In this document: piece after piece, positions 1-10,440 of the stretch | How the letters are laid out: each line of letters opens with the position of its first letter | Numbering within the stretch: the stretch's first letter is position 1 | NCBI GenBank assembly: GCA_019055375.1 | Contig: JAHQIW010006127.1 | Location: 62,001 to 126,000, forward strand | DNA: 64,000 bases | Reading direction: 5' to 3' | Origin: Parelaphostrongylus tenuis | Taxonomy: Eukaryota; Nematoda; Chromadorea; Rhabditida; Metastrongylidae | The notes under the pieces: generated by a model | What the model saw: only the letters and a program-made list of their open reading frames with translations | Told to the model about the DNA's origin: nothing | The model's database searches: none | Position numbers and translations under genes: made by a program

Positions 1-769
1 TGTACACTGCTGTACGTTTCGCACAGTAAATCTGATTCAAACGCACACGCTTTTCTCTGGCCCATTTTGCCGATAGGGTTTTTCAGTTAGGTTTTGCAAT
101 CAATGGTTGGCGTATCGAATACAGACTTTATACTGGGGCCTATCCATAAATAGGAGAGATCAATACGCTATATTTGTAAAAAGCCCTCTTCGTCGATGGA
201 ATGGAGTCAGTGTATATAAAAACGTTTGATAAGCACAAAAATGCAATTCAGCTATCGTACGAAACCATGAGGGTAGATAATAACACCGTGACTAGATAAT
301 AGGAGCTTTTTTTCCATCACACAAATTAAGTGTCCAACAACACGGGAATGTACACGGAAGAGCATAGAATCAGTGCAGAAGTAATGAGACGTAGAAAATA
401 CGTAAGAGATCCCTGACTGATTTATCGATAACCTAAAGAAAGTGGTGCGTCGTGCTCGTTGCAATGGCCCACGGACTCTGCATTTTGATTTCAATGCACA
501 TTTCGATTGCGTTCTAATGGCATAGCGATCTAATATCATCCGACACACGAAATGCCCGCGGTTATGGAAAAAAAATTTTGATGGATTCTCACAATTATGG
601 TCATGTCTCTTCCTCAACTTTATAATTATTACGTTTTCAAGCAGACTTCTACACTATACTGTACTGAAAGTACTCCATATATTGTATGTTCATATAAGCC
701 CGGTGAAGAGCAGTGTGCGGCGGTCATCTAAGAGAAATCGGTGCCAATGATTGTAAACCTCCGAATACT

Positions 770-1240
770 AAGAGGTTTCAGCTAGTTCGTGACCGCTTTG
801 TTTACGCTTAAGGCAACATTGCATAATATGTCATAACGGTAGAGTCGGTGCTTGTATGAGCTCGGGTGTAGTTTACCTAGTCTTCGTTAAGCGTGCGGTG
901 AAAATAAAATTGGCGAAACCGGTTATTCTGCGTCCTTGTAAGAGAACACCTGGTCGGCAAAATCAAATTCAAATTGAGTACCACATAGGAGCGTACAGGG
1001 CACAGAGACTTAGCGGGGACATTTTTGAGGTAAAAGTTACCATCCGTGTAATAGGAATATAAAACTACCGCACGAATGACTCTTGAAGCATTTTGGATGA
1101 TTTCCACCAATCCAGCGATGAGATGAATCGCAGCGAGGGATGCTTGGTTACCATACGTGATCTCACACAGCATAGTAAAATTGTTTTGATGTGGTAGAGG
1201 TACACTGACAGTCCGTGTGAACTTCGTACGGTCTGTCTCC
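770..1240 (+). pseudogene. Decayed Penelope-like element, GIY-YIG endonuclease part
   Basis: This is a frameshifted fragment of the C-terminal GIY-YIG endonuclease region of a Penelope-like retroelement. It aligns by eye along its length with the better copy at 29105-29490: the start around 770 (TTTCAGCTAGTTCGTGACC), the CMS/GTIYL-like start near 850, the HRAQR/DIFEVKV block near 990-1030 and the TLEAFWM-like block near 1085 occur in the same order. It has several frame breaks and in-frame stops, and no reverse transcriptase was seen upstream. It cannot encode a working enzyme. The longest ORF on the minus strand here is a shadow of this fragment. Confidence 0.6.
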
Positions 1241-1384
1241 ACGTGGTATATTCAATAGAAGATTCAGAGAAAACTGTGACTATACGGAAGAGCTAGCTAT
1301 TTTGTTTCCAGTACCGCTGAAATTAGGATCCGTAATTTTTCGGCTGAGAATCTGGATTGGCTTATTAAGTTGCTGTCAATCTGA

Positions 1385-1706
1385 CCGTTGAGGCTTTAGA
1401 GAAGGCGAAATCTCCGGAGCATTGATTTGTATGGATAAAAAGTGTAGAGATTTTGGCTTCTACATTATCGGTGAGCGGTCGGTTTATTTTCTACCTCTGC
1501 TTTTGATTTCGGTCTAACACCATCTCCAAATAAACTAGTAGGAAGCCCGGCCGAGGATCCGTCGCCGAAACCCATCGTTGGAAACGACATCATGAAGACC
1601 TGAAGAAGCCCTTGCAAGGTTACATCAGGAAACCAAGAATTATCATAAGCCCGACCAGCAATAGACCATTTACCATCTAAGTATCCAAGAAAGTAAGTAA
1701 GTGAGA
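1385..1706. repeat. Dispersed repeat, copy 1 (family shared with 48430-48737)
   Basis: About 310 bp that match 48430-48737 in the same orientation, including blocks such as GGAAACGACATCATGAAG and ACCATCTAAGTATC. Both copies end in a short GTAAG-rich run. There is no open frame, no visible terminal repeat and no tRNA-like head, so the class is unknown. Confidence 0.6.
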
Positions 1707-1942
1707 AGTATAAAAACCTCTTGTTTGCTTAGCAAAAAAAAAACACTAACTTATCGAGCAATGCCGAAGTTAATAGAAAGTTGGTTTCGAAAATTACAAC
1801 GAGTATTCATTCTAAAGTTTACTCACTCGATGTTTTGAAAAAAAAAAACTGCTCTTCGTAAATTTCGTCTGAACTTCGCTTTGACTTTTGGTCCCGTCAG
1901 AGAAAAATATTCTGATTATTCATCTCTATCATTCATTTTTAG

Positions 1943-3291
1943 ATAGCTGAGAAAATGGCAACATCGTGGCTGACGGTTACTTACCAGTCGTTTATTCGGA
2001 CACATGCAATGTTCGAGAAGTACAACGTTACACTATTGACTGAAGAAGTGTCTGCAGGAAGTGGTGGAGAATACGAAGTGCAAGTAAGTCTCACAATCAG
2101 TCGGGAACTATTCTTTTAGGGTCGTTAAATAAGATTGTATCAGGACTGGTAATATATACATTGAAAGTCACTATAGTTGTACAGTGAATTCATTGAGTTT
2201 ATTGGTAAGAAAATTCTTAAAAGTGGCTTTGATATATATCTGCCTCTAAACGTTGAATTTATTCTCGAAGTTATCAAGCTCGTTCAAAAACAAGCGCTAA
2301 AAACTCATTTTCTGCTTTTAAGAACGTTTCTGTAGTACATCGATAGCTCAAATCAGGTGAATTTAAATGTCATCTTTGATTTCTCAAATAGCTTATTTTT
2401 GCGGCGTACCAGTCAAAATAAGATTTTGTTTCCCATTTGAAGATTTCTCACTGAATAAAAGTTTTGTTGTTATGAACTTTCAATCGTTAGGTAGAGAAAG
2501 TTTTTCCGATTATAATGGTATATTTGGCTTTCGGAAAGGACTTCTTCGAACTTTGTTACGACCGAAAGATTAATAGGCACATTCATACTTTTCAAACTCA
2601 CTTTTCTTGTGCGAATTGCAGAGTTCTAAGAAGTTCTTTCTACAGAGCAAACACATTTTCTTGATCAGAAAGATTTCCTCCATCTAATGGTCGAAATTTT
2701 GTTATAAAAAACTTTTATGAGGCGATAAATTTTGGAATATGAAACAAAATCTCATTTTGACTGGTACGGCGTTTAAAGCAAGCGGTACGAGAAATAAAAT
2801 TTACCTTTAAAATTCATTTGATTCAAGCTATCAGATATTCATACATTCGTCAGATACCAGCAAAGAATACGCTTTTACCGAAGGCCTCAAGTGGCCCCGC
2901 CAAGATAGAATGGTACCGAAAAAAAAACATGTGCTTTGACTGGAATTTGTTTTCGCGACAAGTTTTCTAGGTTGTATTGCGAATTGTTATCGTTTTGTAG
3001 ATACGAACGTTTCTGAAGGGATTGATAAACATGTTAGTAAATAGTACTTTCTCGACGACTAAATTTACCACGTAACAAGAAGAAATATGCTTGCTTCTCA
3101 ACTATAATTTAAAAAAACATTCAGGTGCTCAATTCCACATTATACAGCACATGACTTTTTAGACAGGATTTGGCTGGACAAACGGTGTGATCCTCGATCT
3201 TCTTGATAAATATGGTGGCAAAATGAAAAACTCAAGGGCGAGTAGTCTGATCGGATGCTTAGCATTCATTTTTGTGTTGTATTATGAATAA
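1943..3291 (+). CDS. Alpha,alpha-trehalase, C-terminal two exons (5' part outside window)
   Basis: Trehalases (glycoside hydrolase family 37) split trehalose into two glucose molecules. Exons are 1943-2083 (47 codons, acceptor TTTTTAG, donor GTAAGT) and 3163-3291 (42 codons plus TAA, acceptor TTTTTAG); both junctions are phase 0. The first exon carries EKYNV and GSGGEYEVQ, and the second opens with TGFGWTNGVILDLL, together the glycine-rich and FGWTNG signatures near the C-terminus of the family. After DKYGG a short linker leads to a hydrophobic tail (SLIGCLAFIFVLYYE) before the stop, consistent with a GPI-attachment signal as in animal trehalases; this is inference. The signatures that lie further N-terminal (the PGGRF and QWD types) were not found in bases 1-1900, so the rest is probably upstream of the window. 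A possible ATTAAA polyadenylation signal is at 3331-3336. Confidence 0.9.
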
Positions 3292-3336
3292 TATGTGACC
3301 TTCGTAGTGCCTAATGTTGTGATATAACGAATTAAA

Positions 3337-6300
3337 CGGGCTTCGTTCAAACTAGTATTCTTTTTTGAATATAGTCATCATGTCTCCTTCAAACAATTCC
3401 CATATGTAATCCGTCTTTTTTGTGGCCATTCACCGAGTGGCGGTTTCATTAGTCACGTTCATTTGGTGATTTCGATGTTTTGGGAATCATTGTTGTTAAA
3501 GTGTTACTCTCATTTAGAGCGGTTTCATGATAAGTGACCCTCTATCCCTCTGTACCACGAGCTTCTTATTTACGAGCCTTTCTATTTTTTCCTCAGTTTC
3601 TTATTTCCCGTCGTCGTTGTTTAAGTCTGTGATAAATATTTTAGAACTATCAGCTGAAATTCAGTCAGGTTTTGTAGGTTTCATTCTTGTGCACACATCT
3701 TGTGATGTTTATCTAGGAAATAGCCTCTATGGGTGATATATTTTAATTTTCATGAAATCGTCATTTACAATTTTCTATGACAATGGAAATATCTTAGCCG
3801 GTTTTGGTCTCCATTTTCCTTGGATATCAATGCATTCGTATGCTAGTCTTTTTCTGCTTTATTTTATACTGAAATAGAAAACAGTCTTGTCAAAACCACA
3901 GATGTGTTGACTATGTTTTCTTTGTTGTGAATCATTACTGTGACTGGATCACGCAAGTTTTGTCTTTAGAACGAATCAGTAACCAGCTCAGATCCGGGTT
4001 TTCACTTAATGTTTTCGATTTAGTAATTAAATTAGAATTGTAGTGTTGTATATATACTCATGCCATGTGGAAAGTTCTTCCATTACTTATCTCTTTGTTT
4101 CATTGTCGTAAAAGTACGTCTGTCCAACTTAAGAAATTTTTCTTGTAAAGTATATCAGTGTCATAAAGATCCTAGATGTGCTGTTTACTCTGTAGTACCA
4201 GATGACAACAAACATGAATCGATGCACCTTGTTCGGAGTTAGTCTGGACGTGGTTTTTTCCCATAATCATCCATGGGAATAATAGATCTTTTGGATCATA
4301 TTTGCTCGAAGATGAGTAGACGTCGAGCTTGGGAAGTTTATCGGCGTTTAGATTTGTCAGTGTTAATCTTACCATTCCACACTCCTTATGCCTAAGAAAC
4401 TTGTTTTCTTATCGCTCGATGTATCTCGTAGAGAATGATCAACATTAGCTGTTCTTTCCCACATTATCATTGCTATTCCTTCCACTTCACTACACGGACC
4501 ATTCGCTATGGTTCCAATTGTCCAATATTCTTTATTTCACGGAAATTACTATCAAATCTAATAAAGCAGTAACTAGTCAAGCCACCAGAAGCGAATTTAT
4601 GTAATCGCATTTAGAGCTCACTTCAAAATAGAAGCCGTAAGAACTGGAAGTTTTGGTGTCTTTCAGGATGTTTCTATATAAAGGTATTAGATGTATTTTG
4701 TAATCGTTTAGTGGAGCAGTTCGCAAAGCCATCTGGTTTAGTTCATGCCCGTGACAAAGCAAATTTCGGAAATTTCTCAGAATTATAAGCTGAAAATGAT
4801 GCTGCTACTCTCAACCAAACTGCTTTTAATTGGTCCATGAATTCTCCATGATTCTCTGCTTTTTTCTTCAGTTTTCTCATTGCTATTTACATGATGTCCT
4901 AACTCGCAACAAATGCATCCCCATTGTACAGTCATCAAAGTTTGAACTGTCAGAAGACATTGATGTTTGTTTATAAGTCACAGAAATGTGTACGATTCAT
5001 TTGAAGGCTTGAGATGAATCACAATCGTCTCTTTGATAAAAGTGATCTTCCACTTTAGGTTTTCAAAAGCGAGTGTTTTCCTGCAACCACGTTTGGTTCT
5101 CAACACGCATCTACTCTTAGTCACCCAAAAGAATGACTTGTTGATAATTTAGAAACGCTATGTTTTATTCTTGAAAATTGAAGAGCTTTTTTGCGCTCTC
5201 GTCTCAGACGGGGTGCGATAACTGTTGTTGTGAACTAATAATGAAATTTAAATTTCAATTTTCTCGGTCAAGTTTATCAGACAGGCACGTATGTACACAT
5301 GCGCACATAGGCAATAGGAAACCATATTTTTCTAGATATTGCTAACAATTATCATTTCTATCTATATAAAATTCATATGCGTGCATTTACACGTGCAGAA
5401 TAAGAGATTCAGCGAATTTTTTTTTTTGTATATTCACTTTCTCATCATGTGCAGTTAGTGATGTGTTATTGTGATATAAATTGAGATGATCTCAAGCGGC
5501 CTGATAGCTGATGAGTCACTCATCAAAAAACTGAAAATGGCAGTCAACTGATGACGCAGTGTGATTTGCAAGAGCGCACGATTTTCGCTAATTAAAAAGA
5601 GCTTTCTACTTCGTCACACTGAAAACCCAAACACAATGAATAGGTTTTGGTGTTACTCTGATCTCCATAACATACCTTTTGTCCATGTGTAATTCTTGAG
5701 TGCGAAAAAGCCTTGAAAGTAAAACGTGATACTCTTTTCGCTTGTACAGCTCTATATGAAGACGTTTCTTAAAATTGAGCCTAGTTCAAAATTGCCAGGA
5801 CTTATGCTATAAAATACTTACCAACCATTCAATCAAAAGCCATCCTCAGACTTTAGCCAAGCATAACCTGCACGCCGAGTGTGAAACATCAACCTTTTTT
5901 TGCACTTACTGCACATTGAGAAGGCTCTTCTGGAAAACAAGCGCAGTTCGAAAATTGCCAAGGTTTACGCTTTCGAAAAAAAAAAAGAAAGTCTGCGGAA
6001 ACAGTTCTGCTGGCGAAATAGATCTTCAAATAATTGTGTACATGGAGCGCTAAATGCTGTTTCAAACGGATTAAAATATCTACACGTCCTAACTAAAAGT
6101 ATAGATTTTTTAACCATTACAGTTCATGACACACACACACACATCCGTCGTTCGCTTGTACTACGAATTGAGCCGTTTCGTAATTCATCTCAAAACTTAT
6201 TTTTTTCACTTCTCTCTTCCTTTTCTTTTAAATGCTATGAAGATTTTTACATTTCACGAAAAGTAACCCGTGCAAAAACATAGCCTATTATTCATGTGAT

Positions 6301-6470
6301 TTATATGACCCAGTTGATGAAGCAAGTTGACCTGGTCGGTAGTATTTTTTGTAATATCAGCTAATAAATCAAGCTGGTTGATTCAAATCAAATGACTTAT
6401 GAGTGCCTCGAAATCATTCAAGTCTATTTTACATAAGTACTATTTTTTCACATTCAAGACAATTAAAAGA
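3337..6470. other. Intergenic, AT-rich, no supported gene
   Basis: No exon with convincing splice sites and codon use was found. Short open frames occur on both strands but look random. Near 5790-5815 and 5950-5975 a short motif (AAAATTGCCA followed by a TTATGCT/TTACGCT-like stretch) occurs twice. A short (AC)n run is at about 6128-6145. Confidence 0.4.
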
Positions 6471-6676
6471 AAAGAATGTTAAAAGCCTAAGCGAGGTTGG
6501 TACGCCAGGGCCATACACCGGTGTTTCGGAGGTCTCGCCCTCCTCGTCAGTGAGCCACGCTCCACATTAAGTGCTGCATTAGCAAGGAGGGAGGCGTATG
6601 TGGTGACGGCACAGTGTACAATGACACGTGGATGTCCCTGGCGTAACTGTCTCGCTTAAGCTTTGAACATCCTTTT
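6471..6676. mobile_element. Small inverted-repeat element with hammerhead motif, family A copy 1
   Basis: Imperfect terminal inverted repeats of about 40 bp bound this 206-bp element: the left arm reads GAATGTTAAAAGCCTAAGCG and onward to GCCAGGGCC, and the right arm (GTCCCTGGCG to AACATCC) is its reverse complement with small gaps. A hammerhead motif lies in the left arm on the minus strand. A second family member is at 53037-53290. There is no coding capacity, so it is non-autonomous. Confidence 0.7.
6508..6556 (-). ncRNA. Hammerhead ribozyme motif, family A
   Basis: Read on the minus strand, the core is CUGACGA (6550-6544), a stem II of GGAGG/CCUCC closed by a GCGAGA loop (6543-6528), GAA (6527-6525), then the self-complementary ACACCGGUGU (6524-6515) as stem III with A15.1 and U16.1 in place, and A17 at 6514. 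Stem I is GGCUCA with UGGCCC, five pairs with one G-U and one mismatch. All invariant core residues are present (position 7 may vary). Predicted cleavage is between 6514 and 6513. Activity is inference. Confidence 0.7.
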
Positions 6677-6943
6677 TTAATGATTTTTTCTTAAATAGAA
6701 TTGACGGACATGGCATGGTTCGTTGCTCTCATCCTACGCTCAAGCCCCATTACTTGGACTACTAAATCGTCTTCTTGGCCTGATACTTTTCTTTTGTGTC
6801 ATCTCGATCAATTTTCTTTTCAAGAAATTCATTTCTTAGTTCTTACTTTGGACAACAGTGACTAACATCTCATGGCTACTGGTTTCATCTGTCTAGTTTC
6901 CAAAGTGTTTTAGTAACAACAATCTAATTGACTGGTGTCACAG

Positions 6944-7133
6944 GACGTTGAAATAGAATCATTGAACATTGTAAAAGTGCATAAAACAGTTACAAAGAAG
7001 AAGGAGGAAGGAAGTATTAGGTAAAGAAAAACTTGAACTAGTATATTTTTGATGTTTCAGTGGCGAGTAGTCACACTCTTGAAATCAGAAAGAGAAGGAA
7101 TTTTCAGACGCTTACGGCGTTCAGTGTAGACAG
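6944..7133 (+). CDS. Candidate terminal exons of an unidentified gene
   Basis: Exon 6944-7020 follows a CACAG acceptor and ends at GTAAAG; it encodes 25 lysine-rich residues beginning DVEIESLNIVKVHK and ending KKKEEGSI. A 40-base intron then ends at GATGTTTCAG. Joining to 7061 gives SGE and a stop. Alternatively 7061-7133 is an internal exon in another frame (ASSHTLEIRKRRNFQTL) ending at a GTACT donor, which would not join in frame to the first piece. No family was recognised. The splice sites are good but the exons are short, so this is weak. Confidence 0.25.
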
Positions 7134-7289
7134 GTACTACAAAAGACAGTGGTCGTTGCAAGACTCATAGATTGGGTTGTCTCCTAGATTCTTTCGCATT
7201 TTGACATTTTTGTTAGTTTATTTGTTATTTATGAGAAGATATAAATTGATCATCAATATGAGCATGATATGCAACCATTTGTTGGACAA

Positions 7290-7745
7290 AGAGTGAATGT
7301 CTCCTTACCAGAAGTAATAAAACTAGCGAGCAAGGAAGTCGGTGAGGTCACTCTGAAGCTGTATGCAGTCTCTAAATTTTTCCTTTCGCAGATGCTGCTT
7401 CAAGGCGCGGAAGAAATAACAATCCAATGAAGGACTATCAGGGCTATAAGGTGGGTGTCGTGTCGTAGTTTAGCCCAGATTCTTCAAAATGTGGCAAGTC
7501 GACTTTGCAATGTTAGGTGACGGTTAATGCATTTGATGTCCATCGATACATCACTTTACGACATTTCATCTTGATGGAGAGCGATGGTGCTATTGTCGCA
7601 TACAAATGTCTGCTCAAGCTACTAGAGCATCCTCCAACAAACCATACCTTTTTCGCGTCAGCCCTTTTGGAGTAAGAAAAAAACCATGATGCGGAAATGA
7701 TTGTGGAATAATCCAATATTTCTATGGTGCAGTAGCGTGTCATAA
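7290..7745 (-). pseudogene. Tc1/mariner transposase fragment
   Basis: Reading the minus strand near 7470-7330 gives HPPYSPDSPSLDCYFF followed by RALKQHLRKEKF, the region around the third catalytic aspartate and C-terminus of a mariner-type transposase (family pattern HPPYSPDLAPSDYHLF). Further upstream on the same strand, around 7700-7510, the reading frame is broken. No terminal inverted repeats were identified. It is a decayed fragment. Confidence 0.6.
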
Positions 7746-8721
7746 TACACTTCCTAATAGCAGTCCTTGTGGCAATCTTTTTTGTAAGCTAAGCTTATGA
7801 GACTTTGAGTACGAAACGATACGTCAAATAACTTGCTTTTGTAAATTTTAGTAGTACTATATACGCAGTAGTGATGTTGTCACCCTGATAGAGATGCTGT
7901 TTGAGTAGTGTGTATGCTGTGCACAAGAAACACTTGTATTAAGCTCATTCTGAAACATAAGAGTTAACTTTGGTGTGTTAATGTTGAGATGAATGGTCGA
8001 ATAATTTACCGTGCTCTCTCCATCCAGCCTTGGATTTTGTTCTATGAGCGATGGTAATATTATTTATATGAGAATTTAAGAATTCTTTCAATCAAGTGGC
8101 TAACGAAAAAGCATTTTCGCTTATCTTTGTTAAATCGAACATACATAAGAGTTGTCATGCATATTTAGGTATGTATCATCTACTGTCATTCGGAATTAAA
8201 AATGAATCTAATGGAAGTATAAGCTGTAACCTTAGCAGCACCAGTAAACACTCAACCTTAGCAGAAAAAAAGTCTTAAAGGAAATGTGAACTTTCCGTTG
8301 TTATTAACAAGGACCGCAGTTCCGGATAATCAAATTTCACGAATTTCTTGATCCATTAGATGTCATACTAGGGACAGCTTCGTTGACGAGTCATTTCTTG
8401 GAAGAGATTGTATTCTCAAGTGATGGGCTTTCTAAAAATGAATTTGAAGGGCCCAAGACTACTGGGAAATTGGCGTCAAGGAATTGATGACATGATTCAA
8501 AAGATACCCAAGCTAACTAGCTCAGCAAATTAAATTAAGCCTTTGGAGAAGAAGCATGTATGAGAGTGCATGAAAACATCGTTTTTCATGTTACTTAGTG
8601 AAAAAAAATAGGTGCTCGACAAGTGAAACAAGCATGTGTCACACTTACTCATGCGGAATAAGAATACTCGCTAAGGTAAATTTGACGTTCAAAAGTTGAA
8701 TGATTTTATGAGATAAGGACT

Positions 8722-9010
8722 ACTTCATAGTAAGGGGGGAAAGGAAAGCTCTCGGTGTCAATCAACCTCTGAAGGATGCAATAAGCATTAGACTTCATCA
8801 AGGATCTTTAAGAATTACCGAATGGATATCTGGCCTTTACAATGACTCAGCGGAGCCTACCGATTTATGAAGCCAGCGTTCTTATCTTCTAGACAGGTGT
8901 GATATCAATTTGCCGATTTCGGTATGTTCTGATGGGAAAGAAGCCTTGGTGAACCTGAAAAGTAAGATTCAACCAACAAGCGCATGTGTAATGCAGGGCA
9001 TCCTAACCAT
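8722..9010 (-). repeat. tRNA-headed SINE copy (family S)
   Basis: The low-coordinate end carries the AGCTCTCGGTGTCAA block and the TCTGAAGGATG block shared with 54272-54545 and 56458-56760. The high-coordinate end (near 8995-9010) resembles the GCGCAGTGG A-box of the related + strand copies at 51617 and 51840. Orientation is therefore minus, with the tRNA-like head at the right. This copy is old and diverged. Confidence 0.5.
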
Positions 9011-9954
9011 TGCGCTACGCATCCACAAGGAATGATCGGAGCTTTAAATCGCTTTGACATCATTGAAGTACTGATCAGATGTGGAAGACGCCGAGGTTCA
9101 GAATATATTTCAGAATCGAACATTTCATTTCTCTTTGATGGCATTCAGTAAAAGACCAAATCTGTTTGTTTTTGTATAAGACCACAAATGTGTGTTTGCT
9201 TTACGTATAAATATATATCTCTATGATAAGCAATTATTAGTTTATATATTCTATTACTGGGCATTCTCTGCTTTCTTCTGGTAATTCAGAACATTTTCAA
9301 AATTTAATAAGCTGGTGTTTTCAGCTATTATTAGAACCTCATAGCCGTCTTTTTCAAACCTTGATCGCTTTCATTTTATGCGCATAACATATCTATTGGA
9401 GCAATTTATCGCCGCTTCATTCTCCATACAAATGCTTGTTGTTTTCATTTCTTTTCTGCTTGCGGCTTTTTTCACTTGACACTCAAAGATTACAAAATAA
9501 GTTGTTTTCTCGATATAGCAATCAGTTGTCACTCCTTTATAATGAGCTATCTCATGTTCTATCTCGAGATGCTAATGCACTGCATTTTCCATAGCTCAAA
9601 GAGTTGCGAATAAATAACACCAACTGATATGACTGATGATAAGTCCTATTATCGCTTTTGTGGTTGAAATAAACGAAACTTACAAAAGTTCGCTTACTAA
9701 CCCTGGTTTTCTTTTGAAGATTAATGGGCTACTCTACTGCTACCTCCACATGCAAATAGTGAGTAAGACGTTTTAAACTGTCAATGTACAGTGAACATAC
9801 CTAACCGATTTTCTACATTCGCTTGACGTGAAGAAACCCTAAGTTTGAATTTTTTTCTGAAGTCGTCATCTAGTTCCTTTTCGACGGCAGAGTAGGATGT
9901 GGAATATAACAGCGAGAATGCTGAGATTCGAGCAAAACTTCGAATCTAATTTGA

Positions 9955-10015
9955 TCTTGAACCCGCGATTACCCCTTCTGCGAACTCGCGACATTATCCA
10001 CTGCGCCATAAAAGT
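9955..10015 (-). repeat. tRNA-like SINE head or tRNA pseudogene
   Basis: On the minus strand TATGGCGCAGTGGATAATG resembles an internal A box and GCGGGTTCAAGATC a B box at normal spacing, but no seven-pair acceptor stem or sound anticodon stem can be drawn. It is probably a tRNA-derived repeat head. Confidence 0.4.
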
Positions 10016-10024
10016 ACTGGTTTG

Positions 10025-10440
10025 AGCAATTATTAACGATATGACTTGTTTTCAGCCAATAGGTCTGGTTAGTACTATATAGGGGCCTATTTCTTCTCAT
10101 TGGGACTCATCACTAGCACCCTCCCTCTGTTCCGTCGATCCCTTGAGACTAAATAATCTTCTAAAGGAATCGAAGTCAAGTAAAAAATAAATCCCCAGTC
10201 GGATGATGGTGTTAATATAAAGCCGCAAGCTCTACTGCCGGTCACTAAAACGTCAGGTAATACCATCATCCGACTTAGGGTAATTCTTTTTTTACTCGGC
10301 GTCGATTTCTTTGGAGGATTATTTAGCTTCAGTGGGAAGGAACCGATGGAGGGTGGTAGTGATGAGTCACAATACGAGGGAATAAATGCTTATATAGCAC
10401 TAAACCTATCGGCTCAAAACAAGTCATATACTTATCAGAC
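10025..10440. mobile_element. Inverted-repeat element with decayed hammerheads, family B copy 1
   Basis: Related to 19906-20173. The left arm holds a minus-strand hammerhead-like sequence (about 10075-10120) and the right arm a plus-strand one (about 10350-10402). In both, the first core residue C3 is replaced (GUGAUGA), and stem II is disrupted, so neither should cleave. An internal palindrome around ATCATCCGACT (10190-10275) and GAGGATTATTT blocks matches the other copy. No coding sequence. Confidence 0.6.

Noticed and set aside
252..617. 121-codon minus-strand ORF at the window start
   Set aside because: No recognisable family or splice signals, and it does not continue trehalase.
877..1242. 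121-codon minus-strand ORF
   Set aside because: It is the shadow of a decayed Penelope-like endonuclease on the plus strand; the same happens opposite 29126-29488.
5505..5530. CTGATGAGTCACTCATCA as a hammerhead core
   Set aside because: No GAAA strand or stem III follows; it is just a short palindrome.
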